Shown here piece by piece: positions 38,962 through 47,452 of a stretch of DNA of 64,000 nucleotides. Each line of letters opens with the position of its first letter. Position 1 is the first letter of the stretch. Source of the DNA: Mesorhizobium liriopis. GTDB taxonomy: Bacteria > Pseudomonadota > Alphaproteobacteria > Rhizobiales > Rhizobiaceae. Under the pieces are notes generated by a model that did not search any database, was not told the DNA's origin, and saw only the letters and a program-made list of their open reading frames with translations. The stretch is from contig NZ_JAMXQS010000004.1 of NCBI RefSeq assembly GCF_024053505.1, positions 310,001-374,000 of the forward strand, in the 5' to 3' direction. The position numbers and the translations under genes are program-made.

Positions 38962-39753
38962 ATGAGCTTTCACAAGTCTGAACTCGCATTCTTTGTGTTT
39001 GTCTCCATCATCATGGCTGCCGGCATGGTGACGCTGCATGCCTATGGCGTGGTGGAGTCCGCGAAGGATGTGACGGATATCGGGGTCTGGGCAGAGCGCG
39101 CCAGCTATCTGTCTCGGCTGCTTTTTGGCATGGGCGTGCTGATTGCGGCCGCCGTGCTGTTCGGCGTCTTCTTCATCTATCCCTTGCTCCGTACGCAGGC
39201 GCTCGAGGAAACCAAGCTGCGCGAAATGACGGCTTCGCTTTCGGCGCGGTCTGAAACCCTTGAGCAGGCAGCGCTGACCGACAGCCTGACAGGTGTTCAC
39301 AACCGCCGCTACTTCGATGACGCCTTGCAGCAATATCTCGAGGAGTTCGGACGGATCGAAAAGCCGGTCGGACTGATGCTGCTCGATCTCGACCACTTCA
39401 AATCGGTCAACGACTCGCATGGCCACGATGTCGGAGACGAAGTGTTGCGCGCTGTCGCAGCCTGTCTCAAGGATATGACGCGCTACCACGATGTCGTAGC
39501 GCGGCTCGGCGGCGAGGAGTTCGCGGTGCTGGGGCCGAATATGGATGCGGAGCATTTGGTGAAGCTCGCCGACCGCATTCGCCGTGCAGTGGCAGGGCTT
39601 GTCATCAGTGCGGGCAATGTCCGTCTCCGCGTGACGACGAGTGTGGGGCTCGCGGTCTGGGACGGTCAGGAGGGTGGCGAGAGCTTCGTTCGCAGGGCCG
39701 ATCAACAGCTCTACGAGGCCAAACGTCTGGGTCGTAACCGGGTTTGCGCCTGA
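38962..39753 (+). CDS. Membrane diguanylate cyclase (GGDEF)
   Basis: Synthesises cyclic di-GMP. From ATG 38962 it has 263 aa: two membrane helices near residues 7-30 and 50-76, a short coiled linker (LREMTASLSARSETLEQAAL), and a GGDEF domain. The domain opens with DSLTGVHNRRYFDDAL, has LMLLDLDHFKSVNDSHGHDV for the metal site, and the active-site signature is RLGGEEFAVLG (GGEEF). No RxxD inhibitory site is obvious ahead of it, and there is no EAL domain. A TTG at 38944 is another in-frame start. Confidence 0.9.
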   Translation: MSFHKSELAFFVFVSIIMAAGMVTLHAYGVVESAKDVTDIGVWAERASYLSRLLFGMGVLIAAAVLFGVFFIYPLLRTQALEETKLREMTASLSARSETLEQAALTDSLTGVHNRRYFDDALQQYLEEFGRIEKPVGLMLLDLDHFKSVNDSHGHDVGDEVLRAVAACLKDMTRYHDVVARLGGEEFAVLGPNMDAEHLVKLADRIRRAVAGLVISAGNVRLRVTTSVGLAVWDGQEGGESFVRRADQQLYEAKRLGRNRVCA

Positions 39754-39760
39754 GCGCTCA

Positions 39761-39786
39761 ACGGAGCCTTGAGAACTGGGCTCCGT
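39761..39786. terminator. Terminator-like hairpin between convergent genes
   Basis: Arms ACGGAGCC and GGCTCCGT around a ten-base loop, between the stops of the cyclase and herA genes. There is no T-run on either strand, so it may stabilise 3' ends rather than terminate by itself. Confidence 0.4.
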
Positions 39787-39802
39787 CATGTTCAAGCTGG
39801 CA

Positions 39803-41662
39803 TCAGGTTCTCGTGCGAGCCCCGAAACCGCCGCTGCGGTTGAGAACGCCGTAATCGTCATCGACGCGGGATCGTGCCGTGGGTGCATAAGCGGGTGGAG
39901 CGTAGACCTGCACCGAAGCGCGTTGTTCGGCTAAGCCCGCCGTCGGCCTTGCGGAGGTGTCACCCGCCTGAGAAGGCACCGACGGAGCTTCGCTTCCCAT
40001 GCTGCGTGCCACGTTGCGAAGGCGATCCACGATAAGGCTGAGGTCGATTTCACCACTGGCGACATCCAGCGCCGAGTCGGCTCGCGCCATGCCGGGAATG
40101 CGTGAAATCGGCACTTCTTCGAAGCGTAGACGCATGGTTGCGGCGACACCTTCTCCGAAAGCGATGGCCTCGCGCTGGCCCATGGATGAGAGGAAGGACA
40201 GGCTCGAAGCCGAGGAGTCCGCGATGGCCGAGCGGATGATGGCCTGATCCGCTTCATTGGCGAGGCGCATGGCGAAGACGGTGGAGCACTGCGAAAGCAC
40301 GGTCGGGTCGAGATCACCCGGACGCTGTGTCACGACACCGAGGAAGCACCCGTACTTGCGGCCCTCCTTGGCAATACGCGACAGGGCATGGCGTGTGGGC
40401 GCGAAGCCCAAGCGCGGATCCGCCGGCATGTAGCGATGTGCTTCTTCGCACAGCAACAGGAGCTTGAGCCGCCCTTCGCTCCATGTCGCTACGTCGAAGG
40501 CGAGGCGAGCGAGCACCGAGCAAACCGAATTGACCACTTCGGACGGCATGCCCGCCATCTCGAAACAGGTAATCGAGCGGCCATCATGCGGAATCCGGAA
40601 GATCTGGCCGATGGTTTCTTGGATGGAATCCTCGATCAGCCGCGCGTTGAACATGAAGCGGTAGTTCGGATCTGATATGGCGGAAGACAGCCTTCCACGC
40701 AGAGCCCGCAAATGTGGGCGGTCGGTCTTGCCATCGAGCGCACCCATGCGCTCGTCGAGCAAGCGCAGCAGGTCTGCGATGCGGTAGGGAACAGGTGTGT
40801 CTGCAGTGAACGCATCGGATCCACGGCGCGGCTGTACCCCTTGCGAACCGGCGCGGTAAAGCGCGCGGGCGGCTGGGATAATGTCTCGCAGTACGTCCAC
40901 TTCTTCGGCAACGGGCTCGCGGCCCCGGAACAGAACCTCGCAGAACTCCTCCAGACGAAACAGCCAGAAGGGGAGGTCGAGGTTGTGAGTGCCGATGCGA
41001 TAGGCATGCTCGGGAAGGGAGGCGGCGAACTCGTTGTGCGGATCAAGGATCAGCACACGCAGTTCGGGCCGTGCTTCCAGCGCTTTTCGCAAAAACAGCG
41101 ACACAGCCGTCGATTTGCCGACGCCCGTGGTACCGACCACTGCGAAATGCCGTGCGAGCGTATCGTCGATCGCAATATTGGCGGCGAGGTCGTTGTCCTG
41201 CGACAGCGAGCCCAGCTTGATCGAACGGCGGCCTCCGATCTCGTAAACGGCTTTAAGGTCTCGCGCGCGGATGCGGTGGGCGATGGCACCGATATGGGGA
41301 TAGATCGTGATGCCTCGATCAAAGACGGGGGCTGCGGCGGTCCCGATGTCGCGGACTTCGCCGATCAGTTCGAGCTTCACCTCGATCATATTCTCCTGGT
41401 CTTCGGTCCAGGAGAGTTCGGGGCGGGCGATCTCGTAGACGAGGCCCACGGTGCGTGCGGCACCGAGATTGATCGAGATCATTCGGCCGACAGTCCAATG
41501 GTCCGTGCCGCCATTTTCCCGCGTGTCGGCGATGGCGCTGATGACCGCGCGCGCGCCGTCGCACTGCACCACGTGACCGAGAATACGGCGGTCCCGCTGC
41601 GTCTCGTCACGCCGCTCCTGCGACGTGCTTTCGCCGCGATTCAAGTTTGGATCGACATACAT
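39803..41662 (-). CDS. HerA-like hexameric ATPase (DUF87)
   Basis: A 619-aa ATPase of the HerA/FtsK superfamily. The N-terminal HAS-barrel region (ILGHVVQCDGARAVISAIAD) leads to Walker A AVVGTTGVGKSTAVSLFL, a DPHNEFAASL motif, and Walker B LKLLLLCEEAHRYMP; the arginine-finger region follows (GVVTQRPGDLDPTVLSQC). HerA proteins translocate DNA and often pair with the nuclease NurA, or with Sir2-like or other effectors in defence systems. Neither a nuclease nor an effector gene adjoins this one. ATG 41662 is used; TTG 41695 is possible. Confidence 0.85.
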   Translation of the reverse strand: MYVDPNLNRGESTSQERRDETQRDRRILGHVVQCDGARAVISAIADTRENGGTDHWTVGRMISINLGAARTVGLVYEIARPELSWTEDQENMIEVKLELIGEVRDIGTAAAPVFDRGITIYPHIGAIAHRIRARDLKAVYEIGGRRSIKLGSLSQDNDLAANIAIDDTLARHFAVVGTTGVGKSTAVSLFLRKALEARPELRVLILDPHNEFAASLPEHAYRIGTHNLDLPFWLFRLEEFCEVLFRGREPVAEEVDVLRDIIPAARALYRAGSQGVQPRRGSDAFTADTPVPYRIADLLRLLDERMGALDGKTDRPHLRALRGRLSSAISDPNYRFMFNARLIEDSIQETIGQIFRIPHDGRSITCFEMAGMPSEVVNSVCSVLARLAFDVATWSEGRLKLLLLCEEAHRYMPADPRLGFAPTRHALSRIAKEGRKYGCFLGVVTQRPGDLDPTVLSQCSTVFAMRLANEADQAIIRSAIADSSASSLSFLSSMGQREAIAFGEGVAATMRLRFEEVPISRIPGMARADSALDVASGEIDLSLIVDRLRNVARSMGSEAPSVPSQAGDTSARPTAGLAEQRASVQVYAPPAYAPTARSRVDDDYGVLNRSGGFGARTRT

Positions 41663-41775
41663 GCCGAAGTCGTCCCCACGAACTCTCCGGATCAACCTAC
41701 GAGACGTAAATTAAAGCGTGCTTTGCTTGCGTGGTTGCAGAAGAATGAATGTTGCGTGGAAAAGCCCGAGCCCGA

Positions 41776-41804
41776 TTGACAGGCTGCCGACGCGTGGATA
41801 AGTC
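41776..41804 (+). promoter_or_regulatory. Candidate ilvIH promoter
   Basis: A perfect TTGACA at 41776-41781 is followed after about 15-17 bp by GATAAG/TAAGTC (41797-41804). A start site 6-8 bp downstream would fall at or next to the ATG of the leader peptide at 41812. Confidence 0.5.
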
Positions 41805-41811
41805 TTCCACT

Positions 41812-41865
41812 ATGACGTACAAGGCAGTTCTTATCGTAGGAGCGCGCGTGGGCAAGGCGGTGTGA
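41812..41865 (+). CDS. ilvIH leader peptide
   Basis: A 17-codon frame reading [17 protein letters not shown] then TGA. Of its codons, seven specify Val, Leu or Ile, with four in a row (GTT CTT ATC GTA), as expected of a ribosome-mediated attenuator sensing charged branched-chain tRNAs. A weak GGATAAG lies about 10 nt upstream, but the promoter prediction leaves room for a leaderless mRNA. It ends 35 bp before an intrinsic terminator that precedes ilvI. Confidence 0.75.
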   Translation: MTYKAVLIVGARVGKAV

Positions 41866-41900
41866 CCGCCTGGCGATAGCCTCCCATGCGCGAAAGTCCG

Positions 41901-41923
41901 AGGTCCCGAAAGGGGCCTTTTTT
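41901..41923 (+). terminator. Attenuator terminator upstream of ilvI
   Basis: Stem AGGTCCC/GGGGCCT (one G-U) closed by GAAA and followed by six T. Alternative pairings upstream exist: GCGCGTGGG inside the leader peptide with CCCATGCGC (9 bp, one G-U), GGCGGT with ACCGCC at the leader stop, and a weak GCCTC with GAGGT that would break the terminator stem. I infer transcription attenuation; the antiterminator is the least certain part. Confidence 0.75.
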
Positions 41924-41995
41924 GTTGCGAATTTTCAATTCTCCAAGCGGTCCGCATCGGGACCCAAGTCCAAGACAGCCAGACGGAACGAGATC

Positions 41996-43777
41996 ATGAC
42001 AGGCAGCGAGAGTGGACGGCGCGAAATGACGGGCGCCGAGATGGTGGTCCAGGCGTTCAAGGACAACGGCGTCGAACACATCTTCGGCTATCCCGGCGGC
42101 GCGGTGCTTCCAATCTATGACGAGCTTTTCCAGCAGGAAGACGTCAAGCATATCCTCGTCCGCCACGAGCAGGGCGCAGGCCATGCGGCGGAAGGCTATG
42201 CGCGCTCGACCGGCAAGTGCGGCGTGATGCTCGTCACGTCGGGGCCTGGCGCCACCAATGCGGTGACACCCTTGCAGGACGCATTGATGGACTCGATCCC
42301 GCTGGTCTGCATCACGGGTCAGGTGCCGACTTCACTCATCGGCTCGGACGCTTTCCAGGAATGCGACACGGTCGGCATCACGCGGCCCTGCACCAAGCAC
42401 AACTGGCTGGTGCGCGACGTGAATGAGCTGAGCGCCGTTTTGCACGAGGCATTCCATGTGGCGACCACCGGTCGTCCCGGTCCCGTCGTTGTCGATATCC
42501 CGAAGGACGTGCAGTTCGCGCGCGGCATCTATGAGCCGCCGCAGACCTCGCCACGCACCGCCTATCGCCCGCGCGTCGAGGCCGATCCGGCACGCATCAG
42601 GGAAGCGGTCGAGCTGATGCTCACCGCAAAACGTCCGGCGCTCTACACCGGTGGCGGCGTGATCAATTCGGGCGATGCAGCGAGCGCTGCATTGCGCGAA
42701 CTGGTGCAGCTGACGAACTTCCCGATCACCTCGACCTTGATGGGTCTCGGCGCCTATCCGGCTTCGGGCAAGAACTGGCTCGGCATGCTCGGCATGCATG
42801 GCACCTACGAAGCCAACATGGTGATGCATGATTGCGACGTGCTGATCTGCGTCGGCGCACGCTTCGATGACCGTATCACAGGCCGTCTCAACGCGTTCTC
42901 GCCGCATTCGCGCAAGATCCACATCGACATCGATCCGTCCTCGATCAACAAGAACGTGCGCGTCGATGTGCCGGTTCTGGGTGATGTCGGCCATGTGTTG
43001 GAAGACATGGTTCGCCTGTGGCGCGCGGCGCCAAAGCAGGACGCGAAGAAGCTCGACCCGTGGTGGGAGGAGATCGAGCGCTGGCGCAAGCGCGGTTCGC
43101 TCAACTATCGTCCGAGCGACGATGTGATCATGCCGCAATATGCGATCCAGCGGCTTTATGAGCTGACCAAGAACCGTGACACCTACATCACGACCGAGGT
43201 CGGTCAGCACCAGATGTGGGCAGCGCAATATTACGGCTTCGACAAGCCCAACCGCTGGATGACCTCCGGTGGTCTGGGTACCATGGGCTACGGCCTGCCG
43301 GCAGCGCTCGGTGTGCAGATCGCGCATCCGGACGCACTCGTCATCGACATTGCCGGCGATGCATCCGTGCAGATGACGATGCAGGAAATGTCGACGGCCG
43401 TTCAGTACGAGGCGCCGATCAAGATCTTCGTGCTGAACAACCAGTATATGGGCATGGTGCGCCAATGGCAGCAGCTGCTTCACGGCAATCGCCTGTCGCA
43501 CTCCTATACGGAAGCGATGCCGGATTTCGTGAAGCTCGCCGAGGCCTATGGCGGCCATGGCATCCGTTGCGAGAAGCCGGGCGATCTGGACGACGCCATC
43601 CAGGAGATGATCGACGTCAGGAAGCCGGTCATTTTCGACTGCCGCGTCGCCAACCTCGCCAACTGCTTCCCGATGATCCCATCCGGCAAGGCGCATAATG
43701 AGATGCTCCTACCCGATGAGGCGACCGATGAAGCGGTCGCGACGGCCATCGATGCCAAGGGTAGGGCGCTGGTTTGA
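41996..43777 (+). CDS. ilvI: Acetolactate synthase large (catalytic) subunit
   Basis: ThDP-dependent enzyme forming acetolactate or acetohydroxybutyrate, the first common step of Val/Leu/Ile synthesis. The 593-aa protein has the three expected domains. The opening [17 protein letters not shown] and [20 protein letters not shown] give the catalytic Glu; the ThDP/metal motif is [15 protein letters not shown] followed by [11 protein letters not shown]. ilvH, its regulatory subunit, lies 78 bp downstream. Expression is probably governed by the leader peptide and terminator just upstream. The family name in some genomes is ilvB. Confidence 0.96.
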   Translation: MTGSESGRREMTGAEMVVQAFKDNGVEHIFGYPGGAVLPIYDELFQQEDVKHILVRHEQGAGHAAEGYARSTGKCGVMLVTSGPGATNAVTPLQDALMDSIPLVCITGQVPTSLIGSDAFQECDTVGITRPCTKHNWLVRDVNELSAVLHEAFHVATTGRPGPVVVDIPKDVQFARGIYEPPQTSPRTAYRPRVEADPARIREAVELMLTAKRPALYTGGGVINSGDAASAALRELVQLTNFPITSTLMGLGAYPASGKNWLGMLGMHGTYEANMVMHDCDVLICVGARFDDRITGRLNAFSPHSRKIHIDIDPSSINKNVRVDVPVLGDVGHVLEDMVRLWRAAPKQDAKKLDPWWEEIERWRKRGSLNYRPSDDVIMPQYAIQRLYELTKNRDTYITTEVGQHQMWAAQYYGFDKPNRWMTSGGLGTMGYGLPAALGVQIAHPDALVIDIAGDASVQMTMQEMSTAVQYEAPIKIFVLNNQYMGMVRQWQQLLHGNRLSHSYTEAMPDFVKLAEAYGGHGIRCEKPGDLDDAIQEMIDVRKPVIFDCRVANLANCFPMIPSGKAHNEMLLPDEATDEAVATAIDAKGRALV

Positions 43778-43786
43778 TTTGATGTG

Positions 43787-43808
43787 ATGGGCCGCTTCGG
43801 CGGCCCAT
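43787..43808 (+). other. Intercistronic hairpin between ilvI and ilvH
   Basis: Perfect 9-bp stem ATGGGCCGC/GCGGCCCAT with a TTCG tetraloop in the 78-bp gap, without a T-run. It may slow decay of the ilvI message or partially reduce ilvH transcription, setting subunit ratio; this is inference. Confidence 0.5.
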
Positions 43809-43855
43809 TCCTGTTTCCCCGATCCTCTTCTTCCAAATTCGAAACGAGCATTCCC

Positions 43856-44443
43856 ATGAACGCCCAGCTTCAAGCCACCGGTTCGGCCTACTTCATTCCA
43901 AGCGAGAAGGAGTTGCCCGAGCCGCGTACCTTGTCGGTGCTGGTGGACAATGAGCCGGGCGTGTTGGCGCGGGTGATCGGGCTCTTTTCAGGGCGCGGCT
44001 ACAATATCGAGAGCCTGACGGTTTCGGAGACCGAGCACCAGAAGCATCTGTCGCGGATCACGGTGGTCACACGTGGAACACCGCATATCATCGAGCAGAT
44101 CAAGAACCAGCTCGAGCGCATCGTGCCGGTTCACGAGGTCGTCGACCTGACGCTTCGCGCCGTGGAACTCGGTCACGACAAGCCCATAGCGCGCGAATTG
44201 GCGCTGGTGAAAGTAGCCGGCGAAGGCGATCAACGGGTCGAGGCGCTGCGTCTGGCTGATGCCTTCCGCGCCAAGGTGATCGATGCGAATACCGGCCACT
44301 TCATCTTCGAGATCACCGGTGCGGTCTCCAAGATCGAGCAGTTCATCGCCATTATGGGGCCGCTGGGGCTCGTCGAAGTTTGCCGGACCGGCGTGGCTGC
44401 GATGAACCGCGGCGCACAGGGCATGGGGCCGGGCAAGTTCTGA
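43856..44443 (+). CDS. ilvH: Acetolactate synthase small (regulatory) subunit
   Basis: Binds valine and feeds back on the large subunit. From ATG 43856 it has 195 aa; the frame is open earlier but that sequence overlaps the intercistronic hairpin. The N-terminal ACT domain is clear (LSVLVDNEPGVLARVIGLFS, then GRGYNIESLTVSETEH), and the C-terminal half (ELALVKVAGEGDQRVEALRL) is the activation domain ending in GPLGLVEVCRTGVAAMNRG. LysE-type exporter gene follows 22 bp downstream. Confidence 0.95.
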   Translation: MNAQLQATGSAYFIPSEKELPEPRTLSVLVDNEPGVLARVIGLFSGRGYNIESLTVSETEHQKHLSRITVVTRGTPHIIEQIKNQLERIVPVHEVVDLTLRAVELGHDKPIARELALVKVAGEGDQRVEALRLADAFRAKVIDANTGHFIFEITGAVSKIEQFIAIMGPLGLVEVCRTGVAAMNRGAQGMGPGKF

Positions 44444-44465
44444 TCGGAAGCATGGATCATTTGTC

Positions 44466-45062
44466 ATGTCCCATGAGACGTTTCTGGCGCTGCTCGCCTA
44501 TGCCTTCGTGACGTCCATCACGCCGGGACCGAACAACTTCATGCTGCTGGCGTCCGGTGTGAATTTCGGGTTCACCCGGACGATCCCGCACATGCTGGGC
44601 ATCGGCGTGGGCTTCTTCTCGCTGCTGCTGGGTGTAGGCCTCGGCCTTGGCGCGCTGCTTTCGGCTTTTCCCGTGCTGCATAACGCGCTCAAGGTCGTGG
44701 GTGGCGCTTACCTGCTCTATCTTGCCTGGCGTATTGCGAGCGCGCGGACCTTGGGGAAGGGGGCGGAGGATAAGGCGCGACCGATGCGCTTCATCGAGGC
44801 GGCTGCGTTCCAGTGGGTGAACCCGAAGGCATGGGTGATGGCTCTGTCTGCGATGGCCGTTTACACCGATCCTGCCTCGCCTTTTCTTTCCGTGTGGCTG
44901 ATCGCTTTGGCCTTTGCCATCGTAAACTTGCCCTGCGTATCGTCCTGGGCAGGATTCGGCATCGCGCTGCGTGGGTTTCTCGCCGATCCGTTGCGGCTGA
45001 AATGGTTCAACATCAGCATGGGGCTGCTGCTCGTGGCGAGCCTCGTTCCGATGCTGCGCTAG
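44466..45062 (+). CDS. LysE/RhtB family amino acid exporter
   Basis: A 198-aa protein with six predicted membrane helices. The signature TSITPGPNNFMLLASGVNFG near residue 16 and FQWVNPKAWVMALSAMAVYT identify the LysE family. It follows ilvH by 22 bp on the same strand and may export an amino acid, perhaps one made by the ilv pathway; that link is only positional. It shares its stop codon with the convergent PAS-GGDEF gene: both TAG stops lie in one CTAG. Confidence 0.9.
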   Translation: MSHETFLALLAYAFVTSITPGPNNFMLLASGVNFGFTRTIPHMLGIGVGFFSLLLGVGLGLGALLSAFPVLHNALKVVGGAYLLYLAWRIASARTLGKGAEDKARPMRFIEAAAFQWVNPKAWVMALSAMAVYTDPASPFLSVWLIALAFAIVNLPCVSSWAGFGIALRGFLADPLRLKWFNISMGLLLVASLVPMLR

Positions 45063-46060
45063 GCCGCGCCCTGGTTGATCTCGACGCGACGCCGCCCGCC
45101 GATCTTGGCCTTGTAGAGGTTCGCGTCGGCACGCGTGAGGACGGATCGCAGATGCTCGCCAGGTCGTGCTTGAGCAAGGCCGGCGCTGAAAGAATAGAAG
45201 AGCGGTCGCAATTCTTCGCCGCGCGGCAATGGCTTCATGTTCCGGAGTAAACGCTCGACCCGCTTATGCGCGCGTTCAATGGGCGTTTCCGGCATCACCA
45301 CCATGAATTCTTCGCCACCGATGCGGCTCACATGGTTTCGTGAGCTCAACTGGTGGGTCAGCATGTTCGCGAAATCGACCAACACGGCGTCACCGGTGTC
45401 GTGACCGAAGGCGTCGTTGATGCTTTTGAACAGATCGAGGTCGAGCAAGCCGAGCGTCAGCGGGAGATTGTCCTGACTGAACTGTTCGAGCGCAGCGGAT
45501 GCATCCGCCATGCCGCGCCGCCGGTTGGGCAGGCCGGTGAGAAAGTCGGTCTGGCTCTCGCGCAAGGCACGCGCGTGCGCATCGCGCAGGCGCATTTCCT
45601 CCTGTTTCACGCTGGAAATATCGGACGCCAGGACAAGGAACCAGCCGTTGGCGAAGCGATGGTCGCGAACCCACCACCATGAACCGTCAGCCATATCGGT
45701 GTAGAACCCCCTGCGGTCAGGTCCCTCCTGACGCCGCTTGCGGTAAAAAGGTACGAATTCCTCGAGGCTCAGTGTCTCGAGCTTGATGCCGCTCCCTGCT
45801 GCAACTGCCCTCGCGATAGCGGCCATGAAATCGGTGGGGCCTGTCTCTTCAGGATGGAAGAAGGTCTGGCGCCAGAGCGAATTGGCGTAGCGGACGTGGT
45901 CTCGCGCATCGCAAAGACATATTCCGATATCGGCGATGTTCAGCGCATCGAGGAGTGCCCGCACGAGCGCAAGGTCCCTCTCCGGATCGAGCTCGTGAAG
46001 AATTTCGAACAATGGCTGCTCGACTTCGTCAGTGACTGGCAGTTCAAGGAACGACGACAT
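45059..46060 (-). CDS. PAS-GGDEF diguanylate cyclase
   Basis: Soluble sensor cyclase of about 333 aa. Residues 30-155 form a PAS domain (ALLDALNIADIGICLCDARD, then SWWWVRDHRFANGWFLVLAS), and the C-terminal half is a GGDEF domain (DFLTGLPNRRRGMADASAAL, LGLLDLDLFKSINDAFGHDT) with active-site signature RIGGEEFMVVM. No membrane helix is seen. ATG 46060 is used; ATG 46096 and 46108 are in frame and none has a convincing Shine-Dalgarno. Upstream is the divergent 120-bp region before the helicase gene. Confidence 0.88.
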   Translation of the reverse strand: MSSFLELPVTDEVEQPLFEILHELDPERDLALVRALLDALNIADIGICLCDARDHVRYANSLWRQTFFHPEETGPTDFMAAIARAVAAGSGIKLETLSLEEFVPFYRKRRQEGPDRRGFYTDMADGSWWWVRDHRFANGWFLVLASDISSVKQEEMRLRDAHARALRESQTDFLTGLPNRRRGMADASAALEQFSQDNLPLTLGLLDLDLFKSINDAFGHDTGDAVLVDFANMLTHQLSSRNHVSRIGGEEFMVVMPETPIERAHKRVERLLRNMKPLPRGEELRPLFYSFSAGLAQARPGEHLRSVLTRADANLYKAKIGGRRRVEINQGAA

Positions 46061-46181
46061 TCCAAGGGGTCCGGAGCGGCGATTACGCCGCGTCATATAG
46101 AGCAACACACGCCAAAGATTAACGATTCGTCAGCGCGTTCTTCTGCTTGCAGGTTTTGCACGAATCCTGTCCACGGAGGAG

Positions 46182-47309
46182 ATGGAATTCTCTCCCCAAC
46201 AGGACGAGGCGTTGCAAGCGGTCGGCCGCTGGCTGAAGAATGGCCGGCCGCAGGTTTTCCGGTTGTTCGGCTATGCCGGCACCGGCAAGACGACGCTGGC
46301 GCGGCACTTCGCGGAAGGGGTGGATGGCGGCGTGCAGTTCGCGGCCTTCACCGGCAAGGCCGCGCAGGTGTTGCGTTCCAAAGGCGCCAGCAATGCCCGT
46401 ACGATCCATTCGCTGATCTATCGGCCCCGAGGGGAGGAGAGTGTCGAGGATGAGACCACCGGCAAGACCTCAGTTTCACCGACCTTCGCGCTGAACCGGC
46501 AGAGCCCGATCGCCAAGGCTGCGCTCGTGGTGATTGATGAATGCTCGATGGTGGATGAAGCTCTGGGCCGCGACCTGCTTTCATTCGGCACACCGGTTCT
46601 GGTGCTGGGCGACCCGGGCCAGCTGCCTCCCGTGACGGGTGGCGGCTTCTTCACTGAGGCCGAACCTGATTTTCTCCTGACCGAGATCCACCGGCAGGCA
46701 CGCGACAATGCGATCATCCGGCTCGCGCTCGATGTTCGCGAGGGACGCGAGTTCATGCGCGGCGACTATGGCGAAGCGCAGGTGATCGGCAAGGATGAGG
46801 TCGATCGCGACAAGGTCCTGGGCGCTGACCAAGTGCTGGTCGGCACCAACCGCACGCGCCGGCGTTACAATACGCGCCTGCGCGAGTTGAAAGGCTTTTC
46901 CGCCGCCTTTCCGCAAGCCGGCGACAAGCTTGTCTGTCTGCGCAATGATCCGGCCAAGGGTCTGCTCAACGGCTCGCTGTGGAAGGTGATGACCTCTTCG
47001 CGCGAAACGGTGAAGCCCGGTATCAACCTGCTGGTTTCGCCGGAAGAAGACGATCCAGACCGCGGCGTGGCCAAGATCAAGCTCCTCAAGGAACTGTTCG
47101 ACAATCCGGACGCCGAGATCGCGTGGTCGAACCGCAAGCGCTACGACGATTTCGACTATGGTTATGCGCTCACCGTCCACAAGGCCCAGGGCTCCCAGTG
47201 GGACGATGTGATGCTCTTCGACGAAAGCTGGGCGTTCAAGGATACGCGTGCCCGATGGCTTTATACCGCGATCACGCGAGCGGCGAAGAAGCTCACGATC
47301 GTGCGCTGA
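46182..47309 (+). CDS. Small RecD/Dda-like ATP-dependent DNA helicase
   Basis: A 375-aa superfamily 1B helicase. Walker A is LFGYAGTGKTTLARHFAEGV near residue 30, motif II VVIDECSMVDEALG, motif III VLGDPGQLPPVTGG and motif VI GYALTVHKAQGSQWDDVML with a final YTAITRAAKKLTIVR. It lacks the long N-terminal domain of RecD2 and has no RecB/RecC next to it, so it is a stand-alone helicase like phage Dda rather than part of RecBCD. GGAGGAG lies immediately before the ATG. Function in replication restart or recombination is inferred from fold only. Confidence 0.86.
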   Translation: MEFSPQQDEALQAVGRWLKNGRPQVFRLFGYAGTGKTTLARHFAEGVDGGVQFAAFTGKAAQVLRSKGASNARTIHSLIYRPRGEESVEDETTGKTSVSPTFALNRQSPIAKAALVVIDECSMVDEALGRDLLSFGTPVLVLGDPGQLPPVTGGGFFTEAEPDFLLTEIHRQARDNAIIRLALDVREGREFMRGDYGEAQVIGKDEVDRDKVLGADQVLVGTNRTRRRYNTRLRELKGFSAAFPQAGDKLVCLRNDPAKGLLNGSLWKVMTSSRETVKPGINLLVSPEEDDPDRGVAKIKLLKELFDNPDAEIAWSNRKRYDDFDYGYALTVHKAQGSQWDDVMLFDESWAFKDTRARWLYTAITRAAKKLTIVR

Positions 47310-47452
47310 AACGCGAAAGTTGGGTGCCGGTTGAATCCGTCCCCAGGATTCACCAATTGGGCCTCTTTGTGGCAACCCGATGCAACGCGGGATTTGCCAA
47401 CGCGTTTGAGAAGGCCTAGACACCGCGCGCTTCTCAAGGGACCCCAGTCTCC

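Noticed and set aside
42332-43696. 454-aa open frame opposite ilvI
   Set aside because: Shadow of the conserved ilvI sequence; His/Asp/Arg-rich with no motif.
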